Positions 1 through 6,018 of a DNA stretch of 7,911 bases are shown piece by piece. The notes below the pieces were generated by a model. It was not told where the DNA came from. It saw only the letters and a program-made list of their open reading frames with translations, and did no database searches. How positions within the stretch are numbered: position 1 is the first letter of the stretch; each line of letters opens with the position of its first letter. Source of the DNA: Thioalkalivibrio sp. (GTDB lineage: Bacteria > Pseudomonadota > Gammaproteobacteria > Ectothiorhodospirales > Ectothiorhodospiraceae). The translations under genes were made by a program, and so were the position numbers. The DNA lies in assembly GCA_003550945.1 (NCBI GenBank), contig PULL01000094.1, forward strand, positions 1 to 7,911, read 5' to 3'.

Positions 1-535
1 CCAGCCAGCGGGTGCGCAGTCCGCTCGCCTGCGCCACCAGCATGCCTTCCACGCTTCGCTCGATCGCAAGAAGCCGTTCAACCCACTCTTCGCCGCCGAA
101 GATCAGCTCCATCGCCTTGTCGACGGCCGGATCCGCCATCGCGAGGCCGCCCCAGCGCAGCAGGAGCAGTGAAAGCCGTGTGTACTCCCCCTTCAGCGAG
201 AAATACCAGTCCGCGTAGTCGTGAAGCCCGGCCGACATCGCCTCAAAAAGCGCGTCGAGTTCGCTGGAGACCAGACGCGCCGTCGCGTCGCCGGCCGCGG
301 CTGCGCCCTGGTTCGCCCGTTCCGCGGCGCGTTGCCCGATGATGTCCGCATGGCCAGCATCGACCTGGAAGCGCTGACCCTCGACCACGACCCCGATCCG
401 GGTCTCCCCGTCGAGAAAACGGTCCCATGGACGCTGGTCGACCACCAACGCCGCAAGCAGCGCAAGCGCGAAAAGCAGACCCGCCAACCGGGCCGCATTG
501 CCCGCGAAGCCCATCCTTTCCGCCTGTGTGTTCAT
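1..535 (-). CDS. Unknown membrane-anchored protein, C-terminus cut off by window edge
   Basis: I do not recognise this protein. Reading leftwards from the ATG at 535 gives 178 open codons with no stop before the window edge, so the C-terminus is missing. Residues 1-16 are polar, residues 17-32 form one hydrophobic segment (signal anchor or uncleaved signal peptide), and the rest is soluble. Residues about 64-105 are rich in Ala and Glu and probably helical. A more distinctive patch follows at 104-120, with HDYADWYFSLKGEY, then a short hydrophobic run at 121-127. The remainder is most likely periplasmic. The start is supported by GGGGAG (545-550) nine bases upstream and by the 4-base ATGA overlap with the preceding membrane-protein gene. 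That coupling suggests the two proteins work together or are needed in similar amounts. The reading frame is convincing; the function is unknown. Confidence 0.8.
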   Translation of the reverse strand, partial: MNTQAERMGFAGNAARLAGLLFALALLAALVVDQRPWDRFLDGETRIGVVVEGQRFQVDAGHADIIGQRAAERANQGAAAAGDATARLVSSELDALFEAMSAGLHDYADWYFSLKGEYTRLSLLLLRWGGLAMADPAVDKAMELIFGGEEWVERLLAIERSVEGMLVAQASGLRTRWL

Positions 536-1365
536 TCTGAACGACTCCCCGGATGCCACGCCCGCCAGTGCACCAGAGTGAGCACGGCGGCGCATACCAA
601 CAGGTAAGACCATACCACCAGCACATCGGTTGCCAGCAATATCATCCAGCCGGTCACCTGCAAGCCGGGCTCGATCACCCCGGGCAGCACCTGCTGCCCC
701 AGCCACCATGCTGCGGCGTCCTTGGCCGCGGCCAACTGCATCAGCCCCTGCAGCAGCCCGCTCGAGGCCTCCTGACGGCCAGCCTCGGACAGCATCGCCT
801 CCACCAGCGTGAGGCCAGCAAATTCCGGGTAGGTCCGAAACAGCGCCGCGACCGCGAGCGCGAAGAACAGCAGCCCGAGGTTCACCGCCAGCGCAAGCCG
901 CAGCGCGAGCATCGCCCGGAACCTCGGAACCGCGTGGGCGGCGAGCCGCCGATGCCAGAACTCTCGCAACAGCACGAACACAGGCAGGTTCAATATCATG
1001 CCGATGAGCAACTCCGGACCCGGCGCGCGGACGGCTGCGACCACCAGAATGGTTGCGAGCGGAAGCCCGGCGAGCAGGGACGTCAGGGCCATCAGGACTC
1101 CGCCGCGCAGCCTTCGGTACCAGAAACTCTGCTCCCGCACCGCCCCGGCCAGGAAGATCCGCCGGCGCACCACCGACCGCAGCCAGATCCCCACCGTCAT
1201 GAACAGCGCCAGCCCGACTACCACGCCGATGAAAGCCGTATCGGTCATTCGCACGCCGACCCGGCTCAGTACGATCAGGAACAACGGTACCGGGAGCAGC
1301 CAGAGCATGTCGTTCAACGCCCCGCGAAGGCCGTGTGCATCGTCCCTGGAAGCCGTCGCGGTCAT
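532..1365 (-). CDS. Unknown integral membrane protein, about six transmembrane segments
   Basis: This 277-residue protein belongs to no family I can name. Hydrophobic stretches at about residues 18-35, 43-63, 89-112, 117-134, 153-176 and 237-264 suggest six membrane helices. Between the fifth and sixth lies a longer, less hydrophobic, Ala/Gln-rich stretch (about 177-236). Arg-rich loops at 63-69, 84-87 and 139-150 would favour the cytoplasm under the positive-inside rule. I see no catalytic or nucleotide-binding motif. The start at 1365 overlaps the stop of the upstream symporter gene by 4 bases (ATGA), and its own stop overlaps the next start in the same way. An internal Met at residue 20 is an alternative start, but the overlap favours 1365. 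It could be an accessory subunit of the transporter, or an unrelated envelope protein sharing the operon. Confidence 0.83.
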   Translation of the reverse strand: MTATASRDDAHGLRGALNDMLWLLPVPLFLIVLSRVGVRMTDTAFIGVVVGLALFMTVGIWLRSVVRRRIFLAGAVREQSFWYRRLRGGVLMALTSLLAGLPLATILVVAAVRAPGPELLIGMILNLPVFVLLREFWHRRLAAHAVPRFRAMLALRLALAVNLGLLFFALAVAALFRTYPEFAGLTLVEAMLSEAGRQEASSGLLQGLMQLAAAKDAAAWWLGQQVLPGVIEPGLQVTGWMILLATDVLVVWSYLLVCAAVLTLVHWRAWHPGSRSE

Positions 1366-2879
1366 CCCGAACCCAGTGCCGGCCCTACCCAGAACAGTGC
1401 GACCAGGATCAGCAGCACAACCGCTGCGAGGCTGGGCAGCGCTCCGCCACGAATCATGTCCAGCACCCTGAGCCGGTCGCTACCGAATATGATCGCGTTG
1501 GGCGGCGTCGCCACTGGCAGCATGAACGCGGCGGAAGCCGCCAAAGCCACCGGAACGGCCAGCAGCAGCGGCGCGGTATCGGCCTGCAATGCCAGCGCGG
1601 CGACCAGCGGCAGCAGGGTGGCCGCGGTCGCGGTATTGCTGGTCACGTGGCTCAGGGTCATGGTCAGCAGAATCACGCCGATCACCAGGATCCAGAAGGG
1701 CAGCTGCACCGCCCCATCGAGCGTGAGTGCGACCAGCGCCGCGAGGCCGCTGCTCTCGATCGCCGCGCCCAGGCTGAGACCGCCTCCGACCAACACCAGC
1801 ACACCCCACGGAAGATCCCGGGTGTTCTCCCAGGTGAGCAGGTAACGCTGTTCCGGACGCCCCGACGGCAGAATAAACAGCGCTGCGGCACCCAGCACCG
1901 CGATGCCGGCATCCGTCAGATCCACCGGCAGCCACTCGTTCAGCAGCGGACGGAACAGCCAGGCCAGCGCGACCAGCACGAACACCACGGCCACGCGCCG
2001 CTCGGCCGAAGTCCAGCCCCCCAGGTCCTCCCGCTGAGTCGTCAGAAGACCGCCAAGCCCGGTGAGGCGGATTCGATGGACCGGAAACACCCAGTGGGTC
2101 AAAGACCACCAAGTGAACAGTAGCAGGATCGCCGCGATCGGCAGCCCCATCATCAGCCACTGTACGAAGCCGATTTCCAGCCCGTAGCGCTCGTTCAGGA
2201 ACGCGGCTGTCAGTGCGTTTGGGGGCGACCCGATGAGCGTGGCCATCCCACCGATATTCGCCGCGAAGGCGATCCCAAGCAGCAGGGCCAGCGCTGGCCG
2301 GGAGCCCGCCTCGCGTGTTTCCGAGTCCGTTTCCACCAGTGCCAGCACCGACAGCGCGATCGGCAGCATCAGCGCAGCCGTGGCCGTGTTGCTGACCCAC
2401 ATGCTCAAACCGGCGGTGGCCAGCATGAAGCCTCCGATCAGCCGGTCCAGGCGGCTGCCCGAGAACTCCAGTATGCGCAGCGCGACACGCCGGTGGAGAC
2501 TCCAGCGCTGCACCGCCAGCGCCACCGCAAACCCGCCCACGAACAGGAAGATCAGCGGATTCGCGTACGGAGCGGTGGCCTCCGCAATCGGCATCACGCC
2601 GAGCAACGGGAGAGCCGCGACCGGCATCGCGGCGGTGACGGGGATCGGCGCCGCCTCGGTCACCCACCAGGTGGCCATGAACAGTGTCAGGCCGAGCACC
2701 AGCCAGGCCTCCGGCGGGAAACCGGCGGGCGGCGGCACCACGATGAAGACGAGAAACAGCGACGGTCCGAGCCAGCGACCGACGCGCGCGAGCAGCCCGC
2801 CTTCCGCGGAGACCGGTCGTGTCGGACGGGACGGCTGGTTCAAGGGCGCTCCAGTGCTCCATACAGGGAGAGGTGGCAT
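1362..2879 (-). CDS. DASS/SLC13-family sodium:anion symporter
   Basis: This 505-residue inner-membrane protein should couple uptake of a di- or tricarboxylate or sulfate to sodium entry. The family's two substrate/sodium-binding SNT motifs are both present, at residues 163-165 (in WVSNTATAALMLP) and 414-416 (in HVTSNTATAATLLP). Each is followed about 50 residues later by a proline-Asn hairpin: IGSPPNAL at 217-223 and TPPNAIIFGSD at 458-468. Residues 449-463 fit the PROSITE sodium:sulfate symporter signature, a Ser followed by Phe, Pro and Asn at the expected spacing. The remainder is a run of hydrophobic helices, including the WWVTEA entry at 71-76. Length is typical. Substrate (sulfate, succinate, citrate, sulfonate or other) cannot be inferred, and no cysteine or sulfur-assimilation genes flank it. 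It is the first gene of the leftward operon. The true start may be downstream of 2879 (see the separate entry). Confidence 0.92.
   Translation of the reverse strand: MPPLPVWSTGAPLNQPSRPTRPVSAEGGLLARVGRWLGPSLFLVFIVVPPPAGFPPEAWLVLGLTLFMATWWVTEAAPIPVTAAMPVAALPLLGVMPIAEATAPYANPLIFLFVGGFAVALAVQRWSLHRRVALRILEFSGSRLDRLIGGFMLATAGLSMWVSNTATAALMLPIALSVLALVETDSETREAGSRPALALLLGIAFAANIGGMATLIGSPPNALTAAFLNERYGLEIGFVQWLMMGLPIAAILLLFTWWSLTHWVFPVHRIRLTGLGGLLTTQREDLGGWTSAERRVAVVFVLVALAWLFRPLLNEWLPVDLTDAGIAVLGAAALFILPSGRPEQRYLLTWENTRDLPWGVLVLVGGGLSLGAAIESSGLAALVALTLDGAVQLPFWILVIGVILLTMTLSHVTSNTATAATLLPLVAALALQADTAPLLLAVPVALAASAAFMLPVATPPNAIIFGSDRLRVLDMIRGGALPSLAAVVLLILVALFWVGPALGSG
2841..2852 (-). promoter_or_regulatory. 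Possible alternative TTG start and ribosome-binding site for the DASS symporter
   Basis: The annotated ATG at 2879 has no good Shine-Dalgarno sequence; the nearest purine run (TAGGG) is too far upstream. Codon 13 of the same frame is TTG (2841-2843 on the plus strand), preceded by GGAG (2849-2852) at a 5-base spacing. A second GGAG lies at 2857-2860. The first predicted membrane helix begins around residue 38, so either start gives a complete transporter. An in-frame stop at 2895-2897 limits any upstream extension. Confidence 0.35.
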
Positions 2880-2980
2880 GATAAGGCATCGGCCCTATGG
2901 GTTCCGTGACCGGGCGTCGCGCGCGCACCGTTGGGTGGCCGGGCCGAGTCCGCTCGCGGCGATCGGGTCGAGGCGCAACC

Positions 2981-3012
2981 GGACCGAACGCGCTTCGAGC
3001 GCGTCCGGGTCC
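2981..3012. repeat. GC-rich palindromic hairpin in divergent intergenic region
   Basis: ACGCGCT (2988-2994) and AGCGCGT (2998-3004) form a perfect 7-bp stem around a TCG loop. An outer stem, GGACC (2981-2985) with GGTCC (3008-3012), adds five pairs after a small internal bulge. No T-run follows on either strand, so it does not look like an intrinsic terminator. It could be a protein-binding palindrome or a leader RNA structure of either divergent transcript. Confidence 0.6.
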
Positions 3013-3067
3013 ACAATGTGTTCGGGTTCGTCGCCGGGCCCATAAGGCTGAGCGAACGCGTCGGGAA

Positions 3068-3096
3068 TTGCATCCTGGAAAGCGTATGTCTATCTT
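3068..3096 (+). promoter_or_regulatory. Candidate sigma-70 promoter for sodB
   Basis: TTGCAT (3068-3073) and TATCTT (3091-3096) are separated by 17 bases, matching the consensus hexamers at 3 and 4 of 6 positions. The stretch is AT-richer than its surroundings. It would start transcription near 3103, giving a leader of about 50 bases. This is a moderate match seen by eye, without a scoring matrix. Confidence 0.4.
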
Positions 3097-3117
3097 TCCA
3101 CGTCCCCTAGCATCCTG
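3070..3117 (+). repeat. Direct repeat GCATCCTG flanking the sodB promoter core
   Basis: GCATCCTG occurs at 3070-3077 and again at 3110-3117. The copies start exactly 40 bases apart, close to four helical turns, so they lie on the same DNA face. They bracket the -10 region and the inverted repeat. An 8-base repeat in a short region can arise by chance. Confidence 0.35.
3076..3100. promoter_or_regulatory. Candidate operator: perfect 7+7 inverted repeat over the sodB promoter
   Basis: TGGAAAG (3076-3082) is followed after 11 bases by its exact reverse complement CTTTCCA (3094-3100). The right arm overlaps the putative -10 element, and the left arm lies in the -35/-10 spacer. An interrupted dyad with this spacing is typical of a dimeric regulator site. 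A site on the -10 would suit a repressor, or an activator acting on the divergent operon. The regulator is unknown; the sequence does not look like an obvious Fur box. Confidence 0.4.
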
Positions 3118-3152
3118 CGAAGCCCTCGCAGCCACCATCAAGGAGATCCCGC

Positions 3153-3734
3153 ATGGCACATGAACTGCCCGCACTGCCCTACGAGAAGAATGCACTGGAA
3201 CCGCATATCTCTGCGGAGACCCTGGAGTTTCACCACGACAAGCACCACGCCACCTACGTGACCAAACTCAACGGTCTGCTGCCCGGCAGCGAGTTCGAAA
3301 ACGCCAGCCTGGAAGAGATCATCCAGAAGGCGCCCGCCGGTGGCATTTTCAACAACGGTGCGCAGGTCTGGAATCACACGTTCTATTTCAACTGCATGAG
3401 CCCCAATGGCGGCGGTGAGCCCTCGGGCAAACTGGCCGACGCAATCTCTGCGAATTTCGGCTCCTTCGCGGCCTTCAAGGAAAAGTTCACCGACATGGCC
3501 GTGAACAATTTCGGATCCGCGTGGACCTGGCTGGTGCAGAACCCGGACGGATCCCTGGAGATCGTGAACACCTCCAACGCCGCGAACCCGCTGCGCGACG
3601 GCAAGACGCCGCTGCTCACCGTGGACGTCTGGGAACACGCCTACTACATCGACTACCGCAACCTCCGGCCCAAGTATCTGGAGGGTTTCTGGAACGTCGT
3701 CAACTGGGACTTCGTTGCCAGCCAGATGAAATAG
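3153..3734 (+). CDS. sodB: Superoxide dismutase, iron type
   Basis: This 193-residue cytoplasmic enzyme converts superoxide to oxygen and hydrogen peroxide. All four metal ligands are visible: His27, His75 (in QVWNHTFY), and Asp158 and His162 in the family signature DVWEHAYY. Gln71 in GAQVWNH sits where iron enzymes place the second-shell glutamine, which in manganese enzymes comes from a later position, so iron is the likely metal. Length matches E. coli SodB, and there is no signal peptide. Compared with E. coli SodB as I recall it, residue 79 is Phe instead of Trp (HTFYFNC) and residue 122 is Ala instead of Gly (FGSAW). The start is fixed by AAGGAG at 3140-3145, seven bases upstream. The gene is divergent from the symporter operon and is followed by a terminator, so it may be monocistronic. 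Confidence 0.97.
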   Translation: MAHELPALPYEKNALEPHISAETLEFHHDKHHATYVTKLNGLLPGSEFENASLEEIIQKAPAGGIFNNGAQVWNHTFYFNCMSPNGGGEPSGKLADAISANFGSFAAFKEKFTDMAVNNFGSAWTWLVQNPDGSLEIVNTSNAANPLRDGKTPLLTVDVWEHAYYIDYRNLRPKYLEGFWNVVNWDFVASQMK

Positions 3735-3755
3735 TCCCACAATCGTACAAGCACG

Positions 3756-3777
3756 GAGACGCGGTTCACCGTGTCTC
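3756..3777 (+). repeat. Hairpin 1 in the sodB-argD gap
   Basis: GAGACGCGG (3756-3764) and CCGTGTCTC (3769-3777) can form a 9-bp stem with one G-U pair around a TTCA loop. No T-run follows, so alone it is not a terminator. It could protect the 3' end of the sodB mRNA. Alternative pairings are possible: CACGG (3753-3757) with CCGTG (3769-3773), or the right arm with the argD ribosome-binding site. Confidence 0.6.
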
Positions 3778-3784
3778 ATTCCGG

Positions 3785-3825
3785 GGCCGGTGCAGCGTCT
3801 GACGATGTCACCGGCCTTCTTTATT
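3785..3825 (+). terminator. Rho-independent terminator after sodB, immediately before argD
   Basis: GGCCGGTG (3785-3792) and CACCGGCC (3809-3816) make a perfect 8-bp GC-rich stem with a 16-base loop, followed directly by the T-rich tract TTCTTTATT (3817-3825). This is a standard intrinsic terminator for a plus-strand transcript. It ends only 13 bases before the argD start codon. Any argD promoter must therefore lie inside or upstream of the hairpin, or argD depends on read-through. Confidence 0.75.
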
Positions 3826-3826
3826 C

Positions 3827-3833
3827 GGAGACA
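3827..3833 (+). promoter_or_regulatory. argD ribosome-binding site with a possible sequestering partner
   Basis: GGAG at 3827-3830 lies eight bases before the argD ATG. The sequence CGGAGAC here (3826-3832) repeats exactly the left side of hairpin 1 (3754-3760). The right arm of hairpin 1, TGTCTC (3772-3777), is a perfect 6-base complement of GAGACA (3828-3833), so it could pair either with hairpin 1's left arm or with the ribosome-binding site. The site is clear; the regulatory role is inference. Confidence 0.55.
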
Positions 3834-3838
3834 ACACG

Positions 3839-5035
3839 ATGGCTGATGCCCTTCAGAACACCTACAACCGCCTGCCGGTCGCCTTCGTGCGCGGCCAGGG
3901 TGCATGGCTGTGGGACACCGAGGGTCGCCGCTACCTGGATGCGCTGTCCGGCATCGCCGTCTGTGGCCTCGGCCACTCCCATCCCAAGATCGCGAGCGCC
4001 ATCGCCGATCAGGCGCACACGCTGATCCACACCTCCAACCTGTACCGCATCCCGCTGCAGGAGAAACTGGCGCGTCGCCTGTGCGCCCTCTCCGGCATGG
4101 ATCAGGCGTTTTTTTGCAATTCCGGCGCCGAGGCCAACGAGGCCGCGATCAAGCTCGCGCGCCTGCACGGGCATCGTCGCGGAATCGAACGCCCCAAGAT
4201 CATCGTGATGGAGGGCAGTTTCCACGGCCGCACGCTGGCCACGCTGACCGCCACCGGGAACGCCCGCATCCAGCGCGGCTTTGAACCCCTGGTCGATGGC
4301 TTCGTGCGCGTACCGTTCGGGGATTCGACCGCGGTCGCCGATTATCGAAACGATCCGGATGTTGCCGCGATCCTGGTCGAACCGATCACCGGCGAGGGCG
4401 GCATCCGCATACCGCCGGATGGCTATCTGCGCGATCTCCGTGCGCTGGCAACCGAGAACGACTGGCTGCTGATGCTGGACGAGATCCAGGCCGGAATCGG
4501 GCGTACCGGCGAGTGGTTCGCATACCAGCACGAGGAAATGCTGCCTGACGTGCTGAGCCTCGCAAAAGGCCTGGGCAACGGCATGCCGATCGGCGCCAGC
4601 CTCGTCGCTGGACGCGCGGTCGACCTGTTCACGCCCGGGAGTCACGGAACCACCTTTGGCGGCAATCCGCTGGCCTGCCGTGCCGCACTGGCCGTGCTCG
4701 ACGTGATGCAGGCCGAGGGGCTGCGCGAGGAGGCCGCGCGCCAGGGAGCCCAGCTGCTCCGGCTGCTCGCGGAACGCCTCGGCGACCGGCCGGAAGTGGT
4801 GCAGATTCGGGGCCGGGGCCTGATGCTTGGGATCGAACTGGACCGGCCCGCAGCCGAACTCGTTCGGGCTGCTCTGGACCAGGGGTTGCTGCTCAACGTG
4901 ACTGCAGAGCGCGTGATCCGGCTGCTGCCGCCGCTGATCATCAACGACGCGCAGGTGACCGAGATCGCCGACACGGTTTCCGACATCGTGGCCGATCTCA
5001 TCAACAAGGAAGAAAGACAAAGGATTAGCGCATGA
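3839..5035 (+). CDS. argD: Acetylornithine aminotransferase
   Basis: This 398-residue class-III PLP aminotransferase moves an amino group from glutamate to N-acetylglutamate semialdehyde, giving N-acetylornithine in cytoplasmic arginine synthesis. Motifs in order: CNSGAEANEAA at 93-103 for the PLP phosphate, SFHGRT at 127-132, LMLDEIQAGIGRTG at 211-224 with Asp214 facing the PLP ring nitrogen, and the Schiff-base Lys243 in LSLAKGLGNGMPIG. HGTTFGGNPLAC follows at 269-280. Length is typical. Close relatives act on succinylornithine, GABA or ornithine, but the overlapping argF supports the ArgD role. It may also act as succinyldiaminopimelate aminotransferase in lysine synthesis, as in E. coli. 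I saw no ARG-box-like palindrome upstream. A run of seven T at 4109-4115 is unusual in so GC-rich a gene. Confidence 0.95.
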   Translation: MADALQNTYNRLPVAFVRGQGAWLWDTEGRRYLDALSGIAVCGLGHSHPKIASAIADQAHTLIHTSNLYRIPLQEKLARRLCALSGMDQAFFCNSGAEANEAAIKLARLHGHRRGIERPKIIVMEGSFHGRTLATLTATGNARIQRGFEPLVDGFVRVPFGDSTAVADYRNDPDVAAILVEPITGEGGIRIPPDGYLRDLRALATENDWLLMLDEIQAGIGRTGEWFAYQHEEMLPDVLSLAKGLGNGMPIGASLVAGRAVDLFTPGSHGTTFGGNPLACRAALAVLDVMQAEGLREEAARQGAQLLRLLAERLGDRPEVVQIRGRGLMLGIELDRPAAELVRAALDQGLLLNVTAERVIRLLPPLIINDAQVTEIADTVSDIVADLINKEERQRISA

Positions 5036-5940
5036 GTGTAAGGCACTTTCTTTCCCTTGCGGACCTCACAGGCACCGAGATTCGCCAGATCACCCAGCGC
5101 GCCACCGAGCTGAAGGAGGAAACGCGCGCGGGCCAGCATCACGACCACATCCTGCGCGGCAAGATGCTGGGAATGATTTTCGAGAAATCCTCCACCCGGA
5201 CCCGCGTATCGTTCGAGGTGGGGATGCAGCAGCTGGGCGGCAATGCGCTGTTCCTGTCTCCGCGCGACACCCAGCTCGGACGCGGCGAGCCGATCGAGGA
5301 TACCGCGCGGGTCCTGTCGCGCATGGTCGACTGCGTAATGATCCGCACCTACGAACACGAGAAGATCGAACGCTTCGCGAATTACGCATCCGTCCCGGTG
5401 ATCAACGGGCTGACCGATCTCGAACACCCCGCGCAGCTTCTGGCGGACCTGCAGACCTATTTCGAGTACCGGGGAGACATCCGCGGCAAGCGCGTCGCCT
5501 GGATCGGCGATGGCAACAACATGTGCAACAGCTACATCCATGCAGCGCGGCTGCTGGGCTTCACCCTCGCGGCGGCCTGCCCGGAAGGGTACGACCCGGA
5601 CCCGGGAATCAGTGGTGTCGCAGGCCCCGCGCTGGAACTGGTGCGAAATCCGCGCGACGCCGCGCGCGATGCCGATCTGGTCGTCACCGATGTCTGGGCC
5701 AGCATGGGGCAGGAGGACGAGAAGAGCGCTCGCCGCCAGGCGTTCTCAGGGTTCTTCGTCGATGCCGCGCTGATGCGCCTCGCAAAGCCCGACGCACTGT
5801 TCATGCACTGTCTGCCCGCCCACCGTGAAGAAGAGGTCAGCACCGAGGTGCTGGAAGGGCCGCAGAGCGTGGTCTGGGATGAGGCCGAGAACCGGCTGCA
5901 CGCGCAGAAGGCGCTGATCGAGTTCCTGCTCGCCGCCTGA
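5032..5940 (+). CDS. argF: Ornithine carbamoyltransferase, anabolic
   Basis: This 302-residue cytoplasmic enzyme joins carbamoyl phosphate to ornithine, giving citrulline. The carbamoyl-phosphate loop SSTRTR is at residues 53-58, followed by the HPxQ motif as HPAQ at 132-135. The ornithine-binding parts are GDGNNMCNSY at 159-168 and DVWASMG at 220-226, and the HCLP loop is at 259-262. The DxxxSMG motif separates it from aspartate carbamoyltransferase. Length is normal for the anabolic enzyme. The start codon overlaps the argD stop as ATGA, with AAAGGA (5019-5024) seven bases upstream inside argD, so translation is probably coupled. No arcA or arcC neighbour is visible, which argues against the catabolic deiminase-pathway version. 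The third HPxQ position varies in the family, so Ala134 is not alarming. Confidence 0.96.
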   Translation: MSVRHFLSLADLTGTEIRQITQRATELKEETRAGQHHDHILRGKMLGMIFEKSSTRTRVSFEVGMQQLGGNALFLSPRDTQLGRGEPIEDTARVLSRMVDCVMIRTYEHEKIERFANYASVPVINGLTDLEHPAQLLADLQTYFEYRGDIRGKRVAWIGDGNNMCNSYIHAARLLGFTLAAACPEGYDPDPGISGVAGPALELVRNPRDAARDADLVVTDVWASMGQEDEKSARRQAFSGFFVDAALMRLAKPDALFMHCLPAHREEEVSTEVLEGPQSVVWDEAENRLHAQKALIEFLLAA

Positions 5941-5972
5941 GCGGGGGTCTGGCGCCGCTATACCGGATCGGG

Positions 5973-5994
5973 GGTTTGGTTTACGCTCCAAACC
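5973..5994. repeat. Inverted repeat in the argF-ppk1 gap
   Basis: GGTTTGG (5973-5979) and CCAAACC (5988-5994) are perfect 7-base inverted repeats with an 8-base spacer. No T-run follows on the plus strand, so it is a poor terminator. It lies 25 bases before the ppk1 ATG and could be an operator or an mRNA leader hairpin. No convincing promoter accompanies it. Confidence 0.5.
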
Positions 5995-6018
5995 TTCCCA
6001 TACCGTCGCCTGCCCCAG

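Larger units (their letters stand above)
2880..3152. other. Divergent intergenic region between the symporter operon and sodB
   Basis: No gene is supported in these 273 bases. Short open frames on both strands are Arg/Pro-rich and look like artefacts of high GC. The left half holds a strong hairpin (2981-3012). The right half is visibly less GC-rich around 3062-3100 and carries the candidate sodB promoter, an inverted repeat, a direct repeat and a small leader hairpin (TGCGA at 3116-3120, TCGCA at 3126-3130). I found no convincing sigma-70 promoter for the leftward operon, though it must start here or within the symporter's own 5' end. Confidence 0.7.

Noticed and set aside
553..1845. A 430-codon plus-strand open frame across the two minus-strand membrane-protein genes
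   Set aside because: Its product is full of His, Gln, Pro and Arg, has no domain, and spans the junction of two well-supported opposite-strand genes.
2897..3163. An 88-codon plus-strand frame covering the sodB promoter region
   Set aside because: It is Arg-rich, has no ribosome-binding site, and overlaps both the promoter candidate and the sodB start.
3821..5020. A 399-codon open frame antisense to argD
   Set aside because: It mirrors ArgD almost end to end and has the same His/Gln/Asp-rich composition typical of reverse-strand shadows in GC-rich DNA.
5938..6018. argF and ppk1 share a frame with no stop between them other than the argF TGA, hinting at read-through fusion
   Set aside because: 26 sense codons in a row are unsurprising in GC-rich DNA. 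ArgF ends at its usual length and nothing suggests TGA recoding.
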